From NCBI GenBank assembly GCA_963698645.1, contig CAVORP010000007.1:310001-374000 (forward strand): a stretch of 64,000 bases of DNA, in the 5' to 3' direction. Below the pieces are notes generated by a model, which saw only the letters and a program-made list of their open reading frames with translations, was not told where the DNA came from and ran no database searches. The stretch comes from Ovoidimarina sp963698645. GTDB lineage: Bacteria > Pseudomonadota > Alphaproteobacteria > Rhodobacterales > Rhodobacteraceae. Every line of letters starts with the position of its first letter. The first letter of the stretch is position 1. Below, piece after piece: positions 38,113 through 47,121 of this stretch. A program made the position numbers and the translations under genes.

Positions 38113-39060
38113 TCAATCAGATCCAACATCGGCCGCCGCAACAAAGTGGCGGCCTTTTTCATAGGTCTTGAACTCTTCCGCTTCGGCCCGGACCCAGTTC
38201 AGAAAGGCCGCGATATGAGGCCGCGTCTCTGCCCCTTTTGGACAGACGAACCGGTAATGCGCCTCGGTTGTCAGGGCGATATCGAACGGCGCCACAAGTT
38301 GACCATCGCGCAACGCGCTTGAGGTCAGAGAGATCCGTCCCAACACCGCACCTGCCCCCGCCAATGCTGCATCGACAGCGTGATCAGCCTGAGAAAACCG
38401 CGGCCCCGTCATGGGCGGTGACGTCAGGCCTGCCGCCTGGAACCATGCGGGCCATTCGATGGATGGCTTCAGAAACGCCGTGTCTTCCTGATGCAGCAGA
38501 GTGAGTTTCTTGAGGTCCTCGGGGTGGCGCAGCGTTCGGGCCAAAGACGGCGCGACCATCGGCGTCAGCCATTCACGGGCAATGGGAACCGCGAACATGC
38601 CCTCGTCACGGGCATAGCCAAAGCGGATTGCCACGTCGATTGCATCCCGGTCGAAATCCATGATCCGCAAACTGGCCGAGAACCGCAGTTCGATTTCCGG
38701 ATGCGCGGTGGCAAATCCGAACATCCTGGGCGCCAGCCATTTCGCGGTCAGCGCAGGTCCCGCAGTGACAGTCACCGTGCGGGTATCGCTGGCCCTCTGC
38801 GCCGCTCTCCAGGCGGCGGTCAGCCGGGCGAAACCATCCCTGCAATCGGGGGCCAAAGCATGCCCCGCTTCCGTCAGTTCAACCGCGCGGTTCAACCGCT
38901 TGAACACCGGTGCGCCCAGATGCTCTTCCAGCGACTTGATCTGAAACGACAGGGCGGCGGGCGTGACGTTCAATTCATCAGCAGCTTTCGCGAACGACAG
39001 GTGCCGGGCCGCGGCATCAAAGGCACGCAATGCAGTCAGGGGAGGAAGACGCTCTGCCAT
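38113..39060 (-). CDS. LysR-family transcriptional regulator, GcvA-like
   Basis: A 315-residue regulator with an N-terminal winged helix (LTALRAFDAAARHLSFAKAA, VTPAALSFQIKSLEEHLGAP) and a periplasmic-binding-like effector domain. GcvA-type proteins usually act on a divergent neighbour; here the divergent gene is the 38-residue small protein, 101 bases away. ATG 39060 was preferred to the TTG at 39063. The last codons carry the terminator of the convergent DUF465 gene. Confidence 0.9.
   Translation of the reverse strand: MAERLPPLTALRAFDAAARHLSFAKAADELNVTPAALSFQIKSLEEHLGAPVFKRLNRAVELTEAGHALAPDCRDGFARLTAAWRAAQRASDTRTVTVTAGPALTAKWLAPRMFGFATAHPEIELRFSASLRIMDFDRDAIDVAIRFGYARDEGMFAVPIAREWLTPMVAPSLARTLRHPEDLKKLTLLHQEDTAFLKPSIEWPAWFQAAGLTSPPMTGPRFSQADHAVDAALAGAGAVLGRISLTSSALRDGQLVAPFDIALTTEAHYRFVCPKGAETRPHIAAFLNWVRAEAEEFKTYEKGRHFVAAADVGSD
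38131..38159 (+). terminator. Rho-independent terminator of DUF465, inside the LysR gene
   Basis: GGCCGCC (38131-38137), a 10-base loop, GGCGGCC (38148-38154) and TTTTT (38155-38159). The 7-bp GC stem and T-run follow the DUF465 stop by 25 bases. The same bases encode the last residues of the LysR protein on the other strand. Confidence 0.85.
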
Positions 39061-39161
39061 CAATCAAGATTTTCTTATGTGAAGCTGCGAAAAGTCTCGT
39101 TTGTACGGAGGATATCAAAGGTGCATATCAAGTCCAGTTAAACAATAACCGAAAGGCCAAG

Positions 39162-39278
39162 ATGATGTATGAACCGACAACAACCCGCCGCACCCGAGAT
39201 GCAATCCGCGCTGGTCATCAGGCCCGCGCCGACGCCTTTGCCGCGTTCTGGGCCCATGTCGTCCCGCGCCGCAAGTAA
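39162..39278 (+). CDS. 38-residue basic small protein
   Basis: Frame MMYEPTTTRRTRDAIRAGHQ to a C-terminus AFWAHVVPRRK; eight arginines, one aromatic-rich helix, no signal. A purine-rich GAAAGG site precedes the ATG and a strong terminator follows 20 bases after the stop, so it is an isolated transcription unit opposite the LysR gene. Not recognised; arginine-rich small proteins of this size occur near stress and RNA functions in related bacteria, but I make no claim. Confidence 0.6.
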   Translation: MMYEPTTTRRTRDAIRAGHQARADAFAAFWAHVVPRRK

Positions 39279-39298
39279 GCAAGAGACCTCGCCACGAG

Positions 39299-39327
39299 AA
39301 AGGCCGGCCCCAAAGGACCGGCCTTTT
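39299..39327 (+). terminator. Rho-independent terminator, possibly bidirectional
   Basis: Perfect 9-base arms AAAGGCCGG (39299-39307) and CCGGCCTTT (39318-39326) around a 10-base loop, followed by T at 39327. Read on the minus strand it also ends in TTT, so it could serve phaB, whose stop is at 39347, from the other side. Confidence 0.85.
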
Positions 39328-39346
39328 CAATACGACGATGTCCCGG

Positions 39347-40069
39347 TCAGACGAAAAACTGCGCGCCGTTCGCCGAAATCGTGGAGCCGTTGATGAAACC
39401 CGATGCGTCAGATGCAAGGAACACCACGCAACGCGCGATTTCCTCGGGCTCACCCAACCGACCTGCCGGGATCTGGGCGATGATGCTCTCGCGCACCTTT
39501 TCCGGAACCGCCATCACCATTTCCGTCGCGATATAGCCCGGGCAGATCGCGTTTGCCGTGATCCCCGCCCGCGCACCTTCCTGCGCCAGCGACTTCACGA
39601 TTCCAAGGTCGCCCGCTTTCGTCGCGGCATAGTTGACCTGGGCGAACTGGCCCTTCTGGCCGTTGATCGACGAGATCACGATGACGCGGCCGAACTTGCG
39701 CTCGCGCATGCCCGGCCAGATCGGATGCACCGTGTTGAAGACGCCGGTCAGGTTGGTGTCGATCACCTCTTTCCACTGGTCGGGCGTCATCTTGTGGAAC
39801 GGCGCGTCACGGGTGATGCCGGCATTGGCGACGACCACGTCGATCGGGCCAAGATCGGCTTCAACCTGAGCGATGCCCGCGGCGCTGGCTTCGTAATCGG
39901 CCACGTTCCACTTGTAGGTCTTGATCCCGGTTTCGGCGGTAAAGGCCGCGGCCTTCTCGTCGTTTCCGGCATAGGTCGCCGCGACCTCGTACCCTTCGGC
40001 CTTCAGCGCTTTCGAGATCGCCTCGCCGATCCCGCGCGAGCCCCCCGTTACCAGTGCAACACGTCCCAT
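39347..40069 (-). CDS. phaB: Acetoacetyl-CoA reductase
   Basis: NADPH-dependent short-chain reductase making (R)-3-hydroxybutyryl-CoA for polyhydroxybutyrate. The 240-residue protein has VTGGSRGIGEAIS, NAGITRDAPFHKM, ISSINGQKGQ and the catalytic NYAATKAG (Tyr-x3-Lys). A GGAGGAG site precedes ATG 40069. It lies 61 bases downstream of phaA on the same strand, so both are probably transcribed from the phaA promoter. Confidence 0.95.
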   Translation of the reverse strand: MGRVALVTGGSRGIGEAISKALKAEGYEVAATYAGNDEKAAAFTAETGIKTYKWNVADYEASAAGIAQVEADLGPIDVVVANAGITRDAPFHKMTPDQWKEVIDTNLTGVFNTVHPIWPGMRERKFGRVIVISSINGQKGQFAQVNYAATKAGDLGIVKSLAQEGARAGITANAICPGYIATEMVMAVPEKVRESIIAQIPAGRLGEPEEIARCVVFLASDASGFINGSTISANGAQFFV

Positions 40070-40130
40070 TCGTTTCTCCTCCAGAAAATTCAGCAATGGG
40101 CGACGCTCCCCGCGCCGCCCGAAACCCCGA

Positions 40131-41306
40131 TTACGGGCGTTCGATGCACATCGCGACGCCCATGCCGCCGCCGATGCACAGCGTGGCAAGGCCGCGCTTG
40201 GCGTCCCGGCGCTGCATCTCGAACAGCAGCGTGTTCAGCACCCGGCAGCCCGATGCACCGATCGGGTGGCCGATCGCGATGGCGCCGCCATTGACGTTCA
40301 CGATCGCCGGATCCCAGCCCATGTCCTTGTTCACGGCGCAGGCCTGTGCGGCGAAGGCCTCGTTCGCCTCGACCAGATCAAGGTCCTCGACCTTCCAGCC
40401 GGCCTTTGCCAGCGCCTTGCGGCTGGCATGGATCGGGCCGACGCCCATGATCGTCGGATCAAGCCCCGCCGTGGCGTAGGAGGCGATGCGCGCCATCGGG
40501 TTGATCCCGCGCTTCTCGGCCTCGTCGGCGCTCATCAGCAGAACCGCGGCGGCGCCGTCGTTCAGGCCCGAGGCATTCGCCGCCGTCACCGATCCGTCCT
40601 TGGTGAAGGCCGGGCGCAGCTTCTGCATGGCTTCCATGGTCGCGCCGTGGCGGATGTATTCGTCCTTGTCGACGATGATGTCGCCCTTGCGGGTCTTGAC
40701 GGTATAGGCGACGATTTCGTCGTCGAACTTGCCCGCCTTCTGGGCGGCTTCGGCCTTGTTCTGGCTGGCCACCGCGAACTCGTCCTGCTGATCGCGGCTG
40801 ATCTGCCACTTCTCGGCGACGTTCTCGGCGGTCTGGCCCATGTGGTAGCCGTTGAAGGCATCCCAGAGACCGTCCTTGATCATCGAGTCGATGAAATTCA
40901 TGTCGCCCATCTTGTGACCGGCGCGCAGATTCGCGACATGGGGGCTCATGGACATGTTTTCCTGACCGCCGGCGGCGACGATCGCGGCATCGCCAAGCTG
41001 GATGTGCTGTGCGCCCAGCGCAACGGCGCGAAGGCCGGAACCGCAGACCTGGTTGATGCCCCAGGCGGCGCTTTCGATGGGAAGACCGGCATTGATATGG
41101 GCCTGACGCGCGGGGTTCTGACCCTGACCGGCGGTAAGCACCTGTCCGAGGATCGTTTCGGACACGTCGGATTTCTCGATCCCGGCGCGGGCGACGATGG
41201 CTTCCAGAACGGCGGCGCCAAGGTCATGGGCCGGTATGTTTGCGAAGGCACCCGTGAAGCTTCCCACGGGCGTGCGGGCCGCAGATGCGATTACGACATT
41301 GGTCAT
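40131..41306 (-). CDS. phaA: Acetyl-CoA acetyltransferase (beta-ketothiolase)
   Basis: Condenses two acetyl-CoA to acetoacetyl-CoA. The intact 391-residue thiolase has the acyl-cysteine in NQVCGSGLRAVAL (about residue 89), NVNGGAIAIGHPIGASGCR with the catalytic His, and the second Cys in LATLCIGGGMGVA. The start is MTNVVIASAARTPVG at 41306. A long perfect palindrome lies 73-95 bases upstream. Confidence 0.95.
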   Translation of the reverse strand: MTNVVIASAARTPVGSFTGAFANIPAHDLGAAVLEAIVARAGIEKSDVSETILGQVLTAGQGQNPARQAHINAGLPIESAAWGINQVCGSGLRAVALGAQHIQLGDAAIVAAGGQENMSMSPHVANLRAGHKMGDMNFIDSMIKDGLWDAFNGYHMGQTAENVAEKWQISRDQQDEFAVASQNKAEAAQKAGKFDDEIVAYTVKTRKGDIIVDKDEYIRHGATMEAMQKLRPAFTKDGSVTAANASGLNDGAAAVLLMSADEAEKRGINPMARIASYATAGLDPTIMGVGPIHASRKALAKAGWKVEDLDLVEANEAFAAQACAVNKDMGWDPAIVNVNGGAIAIGHPIGASGCRVLNTLLFEMQRRDAKRGLATLCIGGGMGVAMCIERP

Positions 41307-41378
41307 TGAAGTCTCTCCTCTCCCGGACGGGCATGGCTGAGGCAGGGGAGACGATCTGTTTTCGGCCCCCGCCATTTG

Positions 41379-41401
41379 CTGCAAACTCCTAGAGTTTGCA
41401 G
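41379..41401. promoter_or_regulatory. Operator-like palindrome upstream of phaA
   Basis: Perfect inverted repeat CTGCAAACTC (41379-41388), spacer CTA, GAGTTTGCAG (41392-41401). It lies in the 5' region of the phaA-phaB operon where a promoter must be. PHB operons are controlled by PhaR-type repressors that favour TGC-rich palindromes in Paracoccus; whether this is such a site is inference. Confidence 0.6.
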
Positions 41402-41557
41402 CCGCCAAGAGCAACAGGCGGGGTGCGTCGGATCATGCAAAATATCGCCCGCTTCGGCCAGTTCGCGGGCGAGTGGCCGTTTTATCCTTGGTTTTCGGCG
41501 GGTTCCCGAGAATTGCACATGGCGCAATTCGGCACTGCAATTCCTGCGCGCAAGACC

Positions 41558-42426
41558 CTAACCTGCCAGCTTTTCGGGTTTCTGTGTTGTCCACGAGGGC
41601 TTCAGCGACGGGGCGCCGAACAGATATCCCTGAAGGCAGTCGACGCCGCAGGCGGCCAGAAACGCGGCCTCGCGCGGGGTTTCGACCGCTTCGGCGACGG
41701 TGATCATGTCGAAATGCCGCCCGATATCGACGAGTGCCTGAAGGAGGACCTGATTGTCGGCGTCGTTGTTGATGTCGCGGATGAACTGGCCGTCGATCTT
41801 GAGGATGTCGAAATAGAAGCTCTTGAGATAGCGGAACGAGGTGTAGCCGGCGCCGAAATCGTCGAGGGCGAAGAGGATGCCCTTGTCCTGAAGACCGAAC
41901 ATGAAGGCCTGCACCACGTCGGGCATGACCATCGCCGAAGCCTCGGTGATCTCGAGGATCAGGCGGCCGCGCAGCGACGGGATCCGTGCGATGCCCTGAT
42001 CCAGCGTATTGGTCCAGCGCCGGTATCCGATCGACCGCGCCGACAGATTGATCGACAGCCGCAAGCTCGGGATTGGCGGCCAGCGCGGCCAGACCCAGTT
42101 CCAGCGCGAGACAGTCGATGATCCGGCCGATCTCATTGGTTTCAATGACATGGATGAAATCGCGGGCGGGAATGACACGTCCCGTATCGTCCAGAACCCG
42201 GATCAGACCCTCGAAGAATTTCGGGCGCGACTGGTCGACGGCCTGCACCACGGGCTGATAGGCAAGGCGCACGTTTTTCGACCTGATGGCCTTCTCCACC
42301 ATCTTGAGCGTGTTGCGGTCGCGTTGCTGCGACCGCGAAGGACAGGGGCGTGCCGCCGGTGTCGGATGCCGCGGTTTCGATGACTGTGTCACTGAGCCAT
42401 TTCAAGTCCTCCTTGAGACCTGCCAA
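41558..42426 (-). CDS. EAL-domain cyclic-di-GMP phosphodiesterase (frameshifted)
   Basis: Stand-alone EAL domain with no GGDEF or transmembrane part. Motifs in order: KFFEGLIRV (the ExL signature, with Gly for Ala), INLSARSIG, ILEITEAS, FALDDFGAGYTSF, DILKIDGQFI and the late AEAVET/QGYLFGAP. All metal and catalytic residues that I can place are kept, so activity is likely. Shifts near 42330 and 42058 must be corrected. The start, a TTG at 42426, is uncertain. About 288 residues. Confidence 0.8.
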
Positions 42427-42519
42427 GGCTCGAAGGATTCAGCTAAAATCGCGTTAATATTCCCATTTTGTTCTAATTCGGCTAAAACCCCGGAATTAAG
42501 GGGATAAAGCGGAGATATC

Positions 42520-43093
42520 ATGGGCGAGCGGTGCGACTGGTGCGGGGACGATCCGCTGTATATGCGGTATCATGATACCGAATGGGGCGTGCCCGAATAC
42601 GACTCGCGGGCGCTGTGGGAGAAACTGATTCTCGACGGGTTTCAGGCCGGGCTGTCGTGGATCACGATCCTGCGGAAGCGCGACAACTTTCGCGCGGCCT
42701 TTGCCGGGTTCGACCCCCATGTGATCGCCCGCTGGGGCGAGGCGGAGATCGACCGCTGTCTTGCCGATCCGGGGATCGTGCGGCACCGGGGCAAGATCGA
42801 GGCGACGATCGGCAATGCACGGGCCTATCTGGACGATCGAGGCGCAGGGCGGCTTTGACCGGTTCCTGTGGGATTACGTCGAGGGCACGCCGGTGCAGAA
42901 CCGGTTCGCGACCCTCGCCGAGGTGCCCGCCGAGACGCCGCTGTCGCGCCGGATCTCGAAGGATCTGAAGGCGCGGGGGTTCCGGTTCTGCGGCCCGACG
43001 ATCACCTATGCCTTCATGCAGGCCACGGGGATGGTGAACGACCATCTGACCACCTGCCCGCAGCATGCGGAAGTCGCGACGCTTAAGCGATAG
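42520..43093 (+). CDS. tag: DNA-3-methyladenine glycosylase I (frameshifted)
   Basis: Base-excision enzyme for 3-methyladenine. The zinc site is visible at both ends: Cys in ERCDWCG and His in YHDTEWGVP, and His and Cys in NDHLTTCPQH. LILDGFQAGLSWITILRKR is the family block. One extra base near 42839 is removed to give YLDIEAQGGFDRFLWDYV and 190 residues. Confidence 0.92.
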
Positions 43094-43164
43094 TGCGCCC
43101 GTCAACCTGTGGTGAACCGCCAAATCCTGACCAATCGTGCGGCGACCGCCCGGAGTACGGGATC

Positions 43165-43216
43165 CCATGTGTATTCCATGCGGTTTCCATGCGCATGCGT
43201 GAAACCATGCGCATGG
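43165..43216. repeat. Stem-loop repeat, copy 2 (pair with 4717-4761)
   Basis: CCATGTGTATTCCAT (43165-43179), then perfect 10-base arms CCATGCGCAT (43187-43196) and ATGCGCATGG (43207-43216) with a 10-base loop. A second nested pairing GGTTTC/GAAACC (43182-43187 and 43201-43206) is possible. It lies between the convergent ends of tag and the TlpA-like gene. It is opposite in orientation to copy 1. Confidence 0.6.
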
Positions 43217-43225
43217 CGATGCGGG

Positions 43226-43785
43226 CTATTCCGCGCCGTCAGCGCCGCGACGATCGACCGCGCGCTGTCGGAGATACCAGTCGGCATCGCCGCGCAGGCG
43301 CGCGATCTCGCGCCCTTCGGGATCGAGGATCACGGTGATCGGCAGACCCAGCACCGCCATTTCGCGCGCCACGGCCTGTTTCGGGTCCAGAAGGATCGGC
43401 AGGACGGTGATGTTCTCTTCCTCGAAGAAGCGCCGGATCCCCGGCAAGCGCGTTGCGGCCGGTGGCCAGCGTCACCACCTCGAAACGCTCGCCGCCGAAT
43501 TCCTGTTGCAGCGCATCGAGCGCCGGCATCTCCTTGCGGCAGGGGGCGCACCACGTGGCCCAGAAATTCAGAAGCACGTATTTCCCGTTCCAGTCCGACA
43601 GCCGGTATTCCGCCCCTTCGGGATCGGTGAAGGTCTCGTCGGTGACCGGTTGTGGTTCGGCATGAAAGATCAGTTTCTTCATGTCGCCCGCGCGCAGCGC
43701 CTCGAGCGCGGCCTGTATCGGCGCTGCCAGCGTTTGCACCAAGGGCAAGGGCCGTGTAGAGGACGGCGGATAACAAGAGCTTCAT
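43226..43785 (-). CDS. TlpA-like periplasmic thiol-disulfide oxidoreductase (frameshifted)
   Basis: Thioredoxin-fold protein with a signal peptide (MKLLLSAVLYTALALGANA) and the redox centre NFWATWCAPCRKEMP. C-terminal features PILLDPKQAVAREM and GLPITVILDPEG (cis-Pro) complete the fold. Shifts near 43725 and 43447 must be repaired; about 185 residues. GGAGGGG precedes ATG 43785. Divergent from argH by 21 bases. Likely role in cytochrome c or periplasmic disulfide reduction, inferred from the family. Confidence 0.87.
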
Positions 43786-43806
43786 TTCCCCTCCGGGACA
43801 GACGAC

Positions 43807-45198
43807 ATGACAGACAAGACCCAGAATACGATGTGGGGCGGGCGGTTCGCCGCCGGGCCGGATGCGATCATGGAGGCGATCAACGCCTCGATCAGCTTCG
43901 ACAAGCGGCTCTTTGCCCAGGACATCGCGGGATCCCGCGCCCATGCCGCCATGCTGGCGGCACAGGGTATCATTACCGATAGCGATGCAAAGGCGATCCG
44001 GGAAGGGCTGCTCACGGTCTTGTCAGAGATCGAGGCGGGAACGTTCGAATATTCGACCGCGCTCGAGGATATTCACATGAATGTCGAGGCGCGGCTGAAG
44101 GAAATCATCGGCGAGCCCGCCGGGCGGCTGCATACGGGCCGGTCCGGAACGATCAGGTGGCCACGGATTTCCGGCTCTGGGTCCGCGATCAGGCGGATGC
44201 GGCGATCTCGGGGCTCGAGGCCCTGCAGCGGGCGCTTCTGGCGCAGGCCGAGGCCGGGGCGGATTGGGTGATGCCGGGCTTCACCCATCTTGCAGACCGC
44301 GCAGCCGGTGACATGGGGCCATCACATGATGGCCTATGTCGAGATGTTCGGCCGCGATGTGGGGCGGTTTCGGGACGCGCGGGTGCGGATGAACGAAAGC
44401 CCGCTGGGCGCCGCCGCGCTTGCCGGGACGGGATTTCCGATCGACCGGGACGCGACCGCCGCGGCGCTGGGCTTTGACCGGCCCATGGCGAATTCGCTCG
44501 ATGCGGTGAGCGACCGGGATTTCGCGCTGGAATTCCTGTCGGCCGCCACGATTTCGGCGGTGCATCTGTCGCGGATGGCCGAAGAGCTTGTCATCTGGTC
44601 CTCGGCGCAGTTCCGGTTCGTCACGCTGTCGGACCGGTTCTCTACCGGGTCCAGCATCATGCCGCAGAAGAAGAACCCCGATGCCGCGGAACTGATCCGC
44701 GCCAAGATCGGGCGGATCCTTGGGGCGACTGTGGCGCTGTTCACGGTGATGAAGGGCCTGCCGCTCGCCTATTCCAAGGATATGCAGGAAGACAAGGAAC
44801 AGGTGTTCGATGCGGCCGACAATTACCTTCTGGCGCTGGCCGCCATGGAGGGGATGGTGCGCGACATGACCGCCAATGTGCCGGCCCTGCGCGCGGCGGC
44901 GGCGTCGGGATTTTCGACCGCGACGGATCTGGCCGACTGGCTTGTCCGCGAGGCGGGACTGCCGTTTCGCGACGCTCATCACGTGACCGGCGCGCTTGTG
45001 GCAGTGGCGGAGGCCAGGGGGTGCGACCTGCCGGACCTGAGCCTTGCCGAGATGCAGGCGGCCCATGGGGCGATCACATCGGCGGTGTTCGACGTGCTGG
45101 GGGTGGACAAATCGGTGGCAAGCCGCACCTCTTATGGCGGCACGGCACCCGATCAGGTGCGGGCGCAGATCGCGCGCTGGAAGGAGCGTTTGGCATGA
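43807..45198 (+). CDS. argH: Argininosuccinate lyase (frameshifted)
   Basis: Last step of arginine synthesis. Family motifs: MWGGRFAAGPDAIMEAIN at the start, LEDIHMNVE, HTGRSRNDQV (restored by adding one base near 44147), GFTHLQTAQPVTWGHHMMAY (restored by dropping a T near 44292) and the fumarase-family signature GSSIMPQKKNPD. About 463 residues after repair. The lipoprotein gene behind it starts within its stop codon. Confidence 0.94.
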
Positions 45199-45365
45199 AG
45201 AGAGCATTGGTCCTGATCCTTGCCCTTGGAGTTGTTTCCGGGCTGGCGGCCTGTTCGAGCGGGCCCAATCTTGGCGTCGGTATCGGCGTCGGGTCGGGCG
45301 GCGTTTCGGTGGGCACGAGCGTGTCGGGGAAAGTCGGCGATGTCGGCGTGACGGTGTCGAATTGA
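45195..45365 (+). CDS. Small glycine-rich lipoprotein
   Basis: A 56-residue protein MKRALVLILALGVVSGLAAC with lipobox GLAAC, Cys20 lipidated. The mature peptide is almost all Gly/Val/Ser. The ATG overlaps the argH stop (ATGA) and the stop overlaps the next start (TTGA), so it is clearly in the argH operon. Function unknown. Confidence 0.75.
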   Translation: MKRALVLILALGVVSGLAACSSGPNLGVGIGVGSGGVSVGTSVSGKVGDVGVTVSN

Positions 45366-45502
45366 GACGGCTGGCAGTCATGGCGCTTCTGGCGCTGACG
45401 GCATGCGGTGCCGATGGCGCGCCGGAGCAGAAAAGCCCCGCCCCCGCGCCGGGCCTGACCGTGTCGGGCACCGCCACCATCGGTGTGAGCGGGAGTTTCT
45501 GA
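45362..45502 (+). CDS. Small lipoprotein between argH and lysA
   Basis: A 46-residue protein starting at a TTG (45362) inside the preceding stop. Signal MRRLAVMALLALTACGA with lipobox LTAC; a short Pro/Ala linker and a Gly/Ser tail follow. Location two genes before lysA recalls the small lipoproteins (LppL/LptM type) found next to lysA or dapF in other proteobacteria; identity with them is inference. Confidence 0.65.
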   Translation: MRRLAVMALLALTACGADGAPEQKSPAPAPGLTVSGTATIGVSGSF

Positions 45503-45819
45503 TGAGCCCGTTGCGCTGGATCTATCTGGCCCTTGCGGTCTGGGGGGCGATTCACCCGATGTATTATTTCGTGACCTATATGCGCGAGACCGGCACCGGC
45601 CTGAGCGGGCTGATCGACGCGTGGTATGTCAACGCCTCGACCCATGGGCTTGTCTGGGACCTGACGATCGCGGCGATCGCGCTGACGGTCTGGATCATCG
45701 CCGAGACATGGGTGCGGAAGAACTGGATCGCGCTGGTGGCGATCCCGGCGATCTTCTGTATCGGGGTGTCGTGCGGGTTGCCCCTGTACCTGTTCCTGCG
45801 TGCGCGCCCGGTGACCTGA
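45502..45819 (+). CDS. DUF2834 membrane protein
   Basis: A 105-residue protein with three membrane helices (WIYLALAVWGAIHPMYYF, IAAIALTVWIIAETW, ALVAIPAIFCIGVSCGLPLY). The layout and YYF...YM start match DUF2834 proteins of unknown function. TGATG links it to the lipoprotein before it and ATG 45819 links lysA behind it. Confidence 0.75.
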   Translation: MSPLRWIYLALAVWGAIHPMYYFVTYMRETGTGLSGLIDAWYVNASTHGLVWDLTIAAIALTVWIIAETWVRKNWIALVAIPAIFCIGVSCGLPLYLFLRARPVT

Positions 45820-47085
45820 TGGACCATTTCCTGTATCAGGGCGGCGTGTTGTGCGCCGAAGACGTGCCGCTGCCCGAGATCGCGGCAGAGGTGGGCACGC
45901 CGTTCTATGTCTATAGCCAGGCGACGCTGACGCGGCATTACCAGTTGTTCGAGCAGGCGCTGGAGGGATTGCCGCATACGATCTGCTACGCGATGAAATC
46001 GAACTCGAACCAGGCCGTGCTGAAGGTAATGGGCGATCTGGGCGCGGGCATGGACGTGGTGTCGGGCGGCGAGTATCTGCGGGCGAAGGCGGCGGGCATT
46101 CCGGGCGAGCGGATCGTGTTTTCGGGCGTGGGCAAGACCGCCGCGGAGATGCGGCTCGCGCTGGAGGGCGGCATCCGGCAGTTCAACGTCGAAAGCGAGC
46201 CGGAGCTCGAGTTGCTGTCGCAGGTGGCCCATGGCATGGGCGCCACGGCCCCGATCACGATCCGGGTGAACCCGGACGTGGACGCCAAGACGCATGAAAA
46301 GATCGCCACCGGCAAGGCCGAGAACAAGTTCGGCATCCCGATCAGCCGGGCGCGCGAGGTCTATGCCCATGCCGCGCGGTTGCCCGGGATCGATGTGGTG
46401 GGGATCGATGTGCATATCGGTTCGCAGCTGGTGGATCTGGAGCCATTCGAGCAGGCCTACCGGAAGGTCGCGGACCTGACCCATGCTGCTGCGCGCCGAT
46501 GGCCATGACATCCGGCGGCTGGATCTGGGCGGGGGTCTTGGCATTCCCTATGCGCGGTCGAATTCCGCGCCGCCCCTGCCGCTGGATTACGGCGCACTGA
46601 TCAAGCGGACGGTGGGCGATCTGGGCTGCGAGATCGAGATCGAGCCGGGGCGGCTTATCTCGGGGAATGCGGGTCTTCTGGTGTCTTCGGTGATCTATGT
46701 GAAGCAGGGCGAGGACCGGGATTTCCTGATCCTCGACGCCGCGATGAACGACCTGATCCGGCCCGCGATGTACGGCGCGTGGCACGATATCGTGCCGGTG
46801 CGGGAGGCCGCGGCGGGGTCGGATCATGCGACATATGACGTCGTGGGCCCGGTCTGCGAAAGCGGCGATACGTTCGCGAAAGGCCGCGCATTGGTGCCGC
46901 TGGCCGCCGGAGACCTTGTCGCGTTCCGGTCCGCTGGCGCCTATGGTGCTGTAATGTCATCGGAATATAACACGCGGCCCCTGATTCCGGAGGTCATGGT
47001 GCATGAGCATCAATTCGCTGTCATTCGGGCCAGACCGGACTTTGACGAGATCATAAATCGCGATACCATTCCTAAATGGCTCTGA
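45819..47085 (+). CDS. lysA: Diaminopimelate decarboxylase (frameshifted)
   Basis: PLP enzyme forming lysine from meso-diaminopimelate. The PLP lysine lies in ICYAMKSNSNQAVL, followed by GAGMDVVSGGEY, IGSQLVDLEPF, the LDLGGGLGIPY glycine loop, the EPGRLISGNAG phosphate site and CESGDTFAKGR. One change near 46480 (drop one base or add two) joins the halves to about 421 residues. It starts at 45819, sharing a base with the DUF2834 stop. Confidence 0.94.
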
Positions 47086-47121
47086 CGCACTATCTTGTGC
47101 CAGAGGAACGGCGCGAGATTG

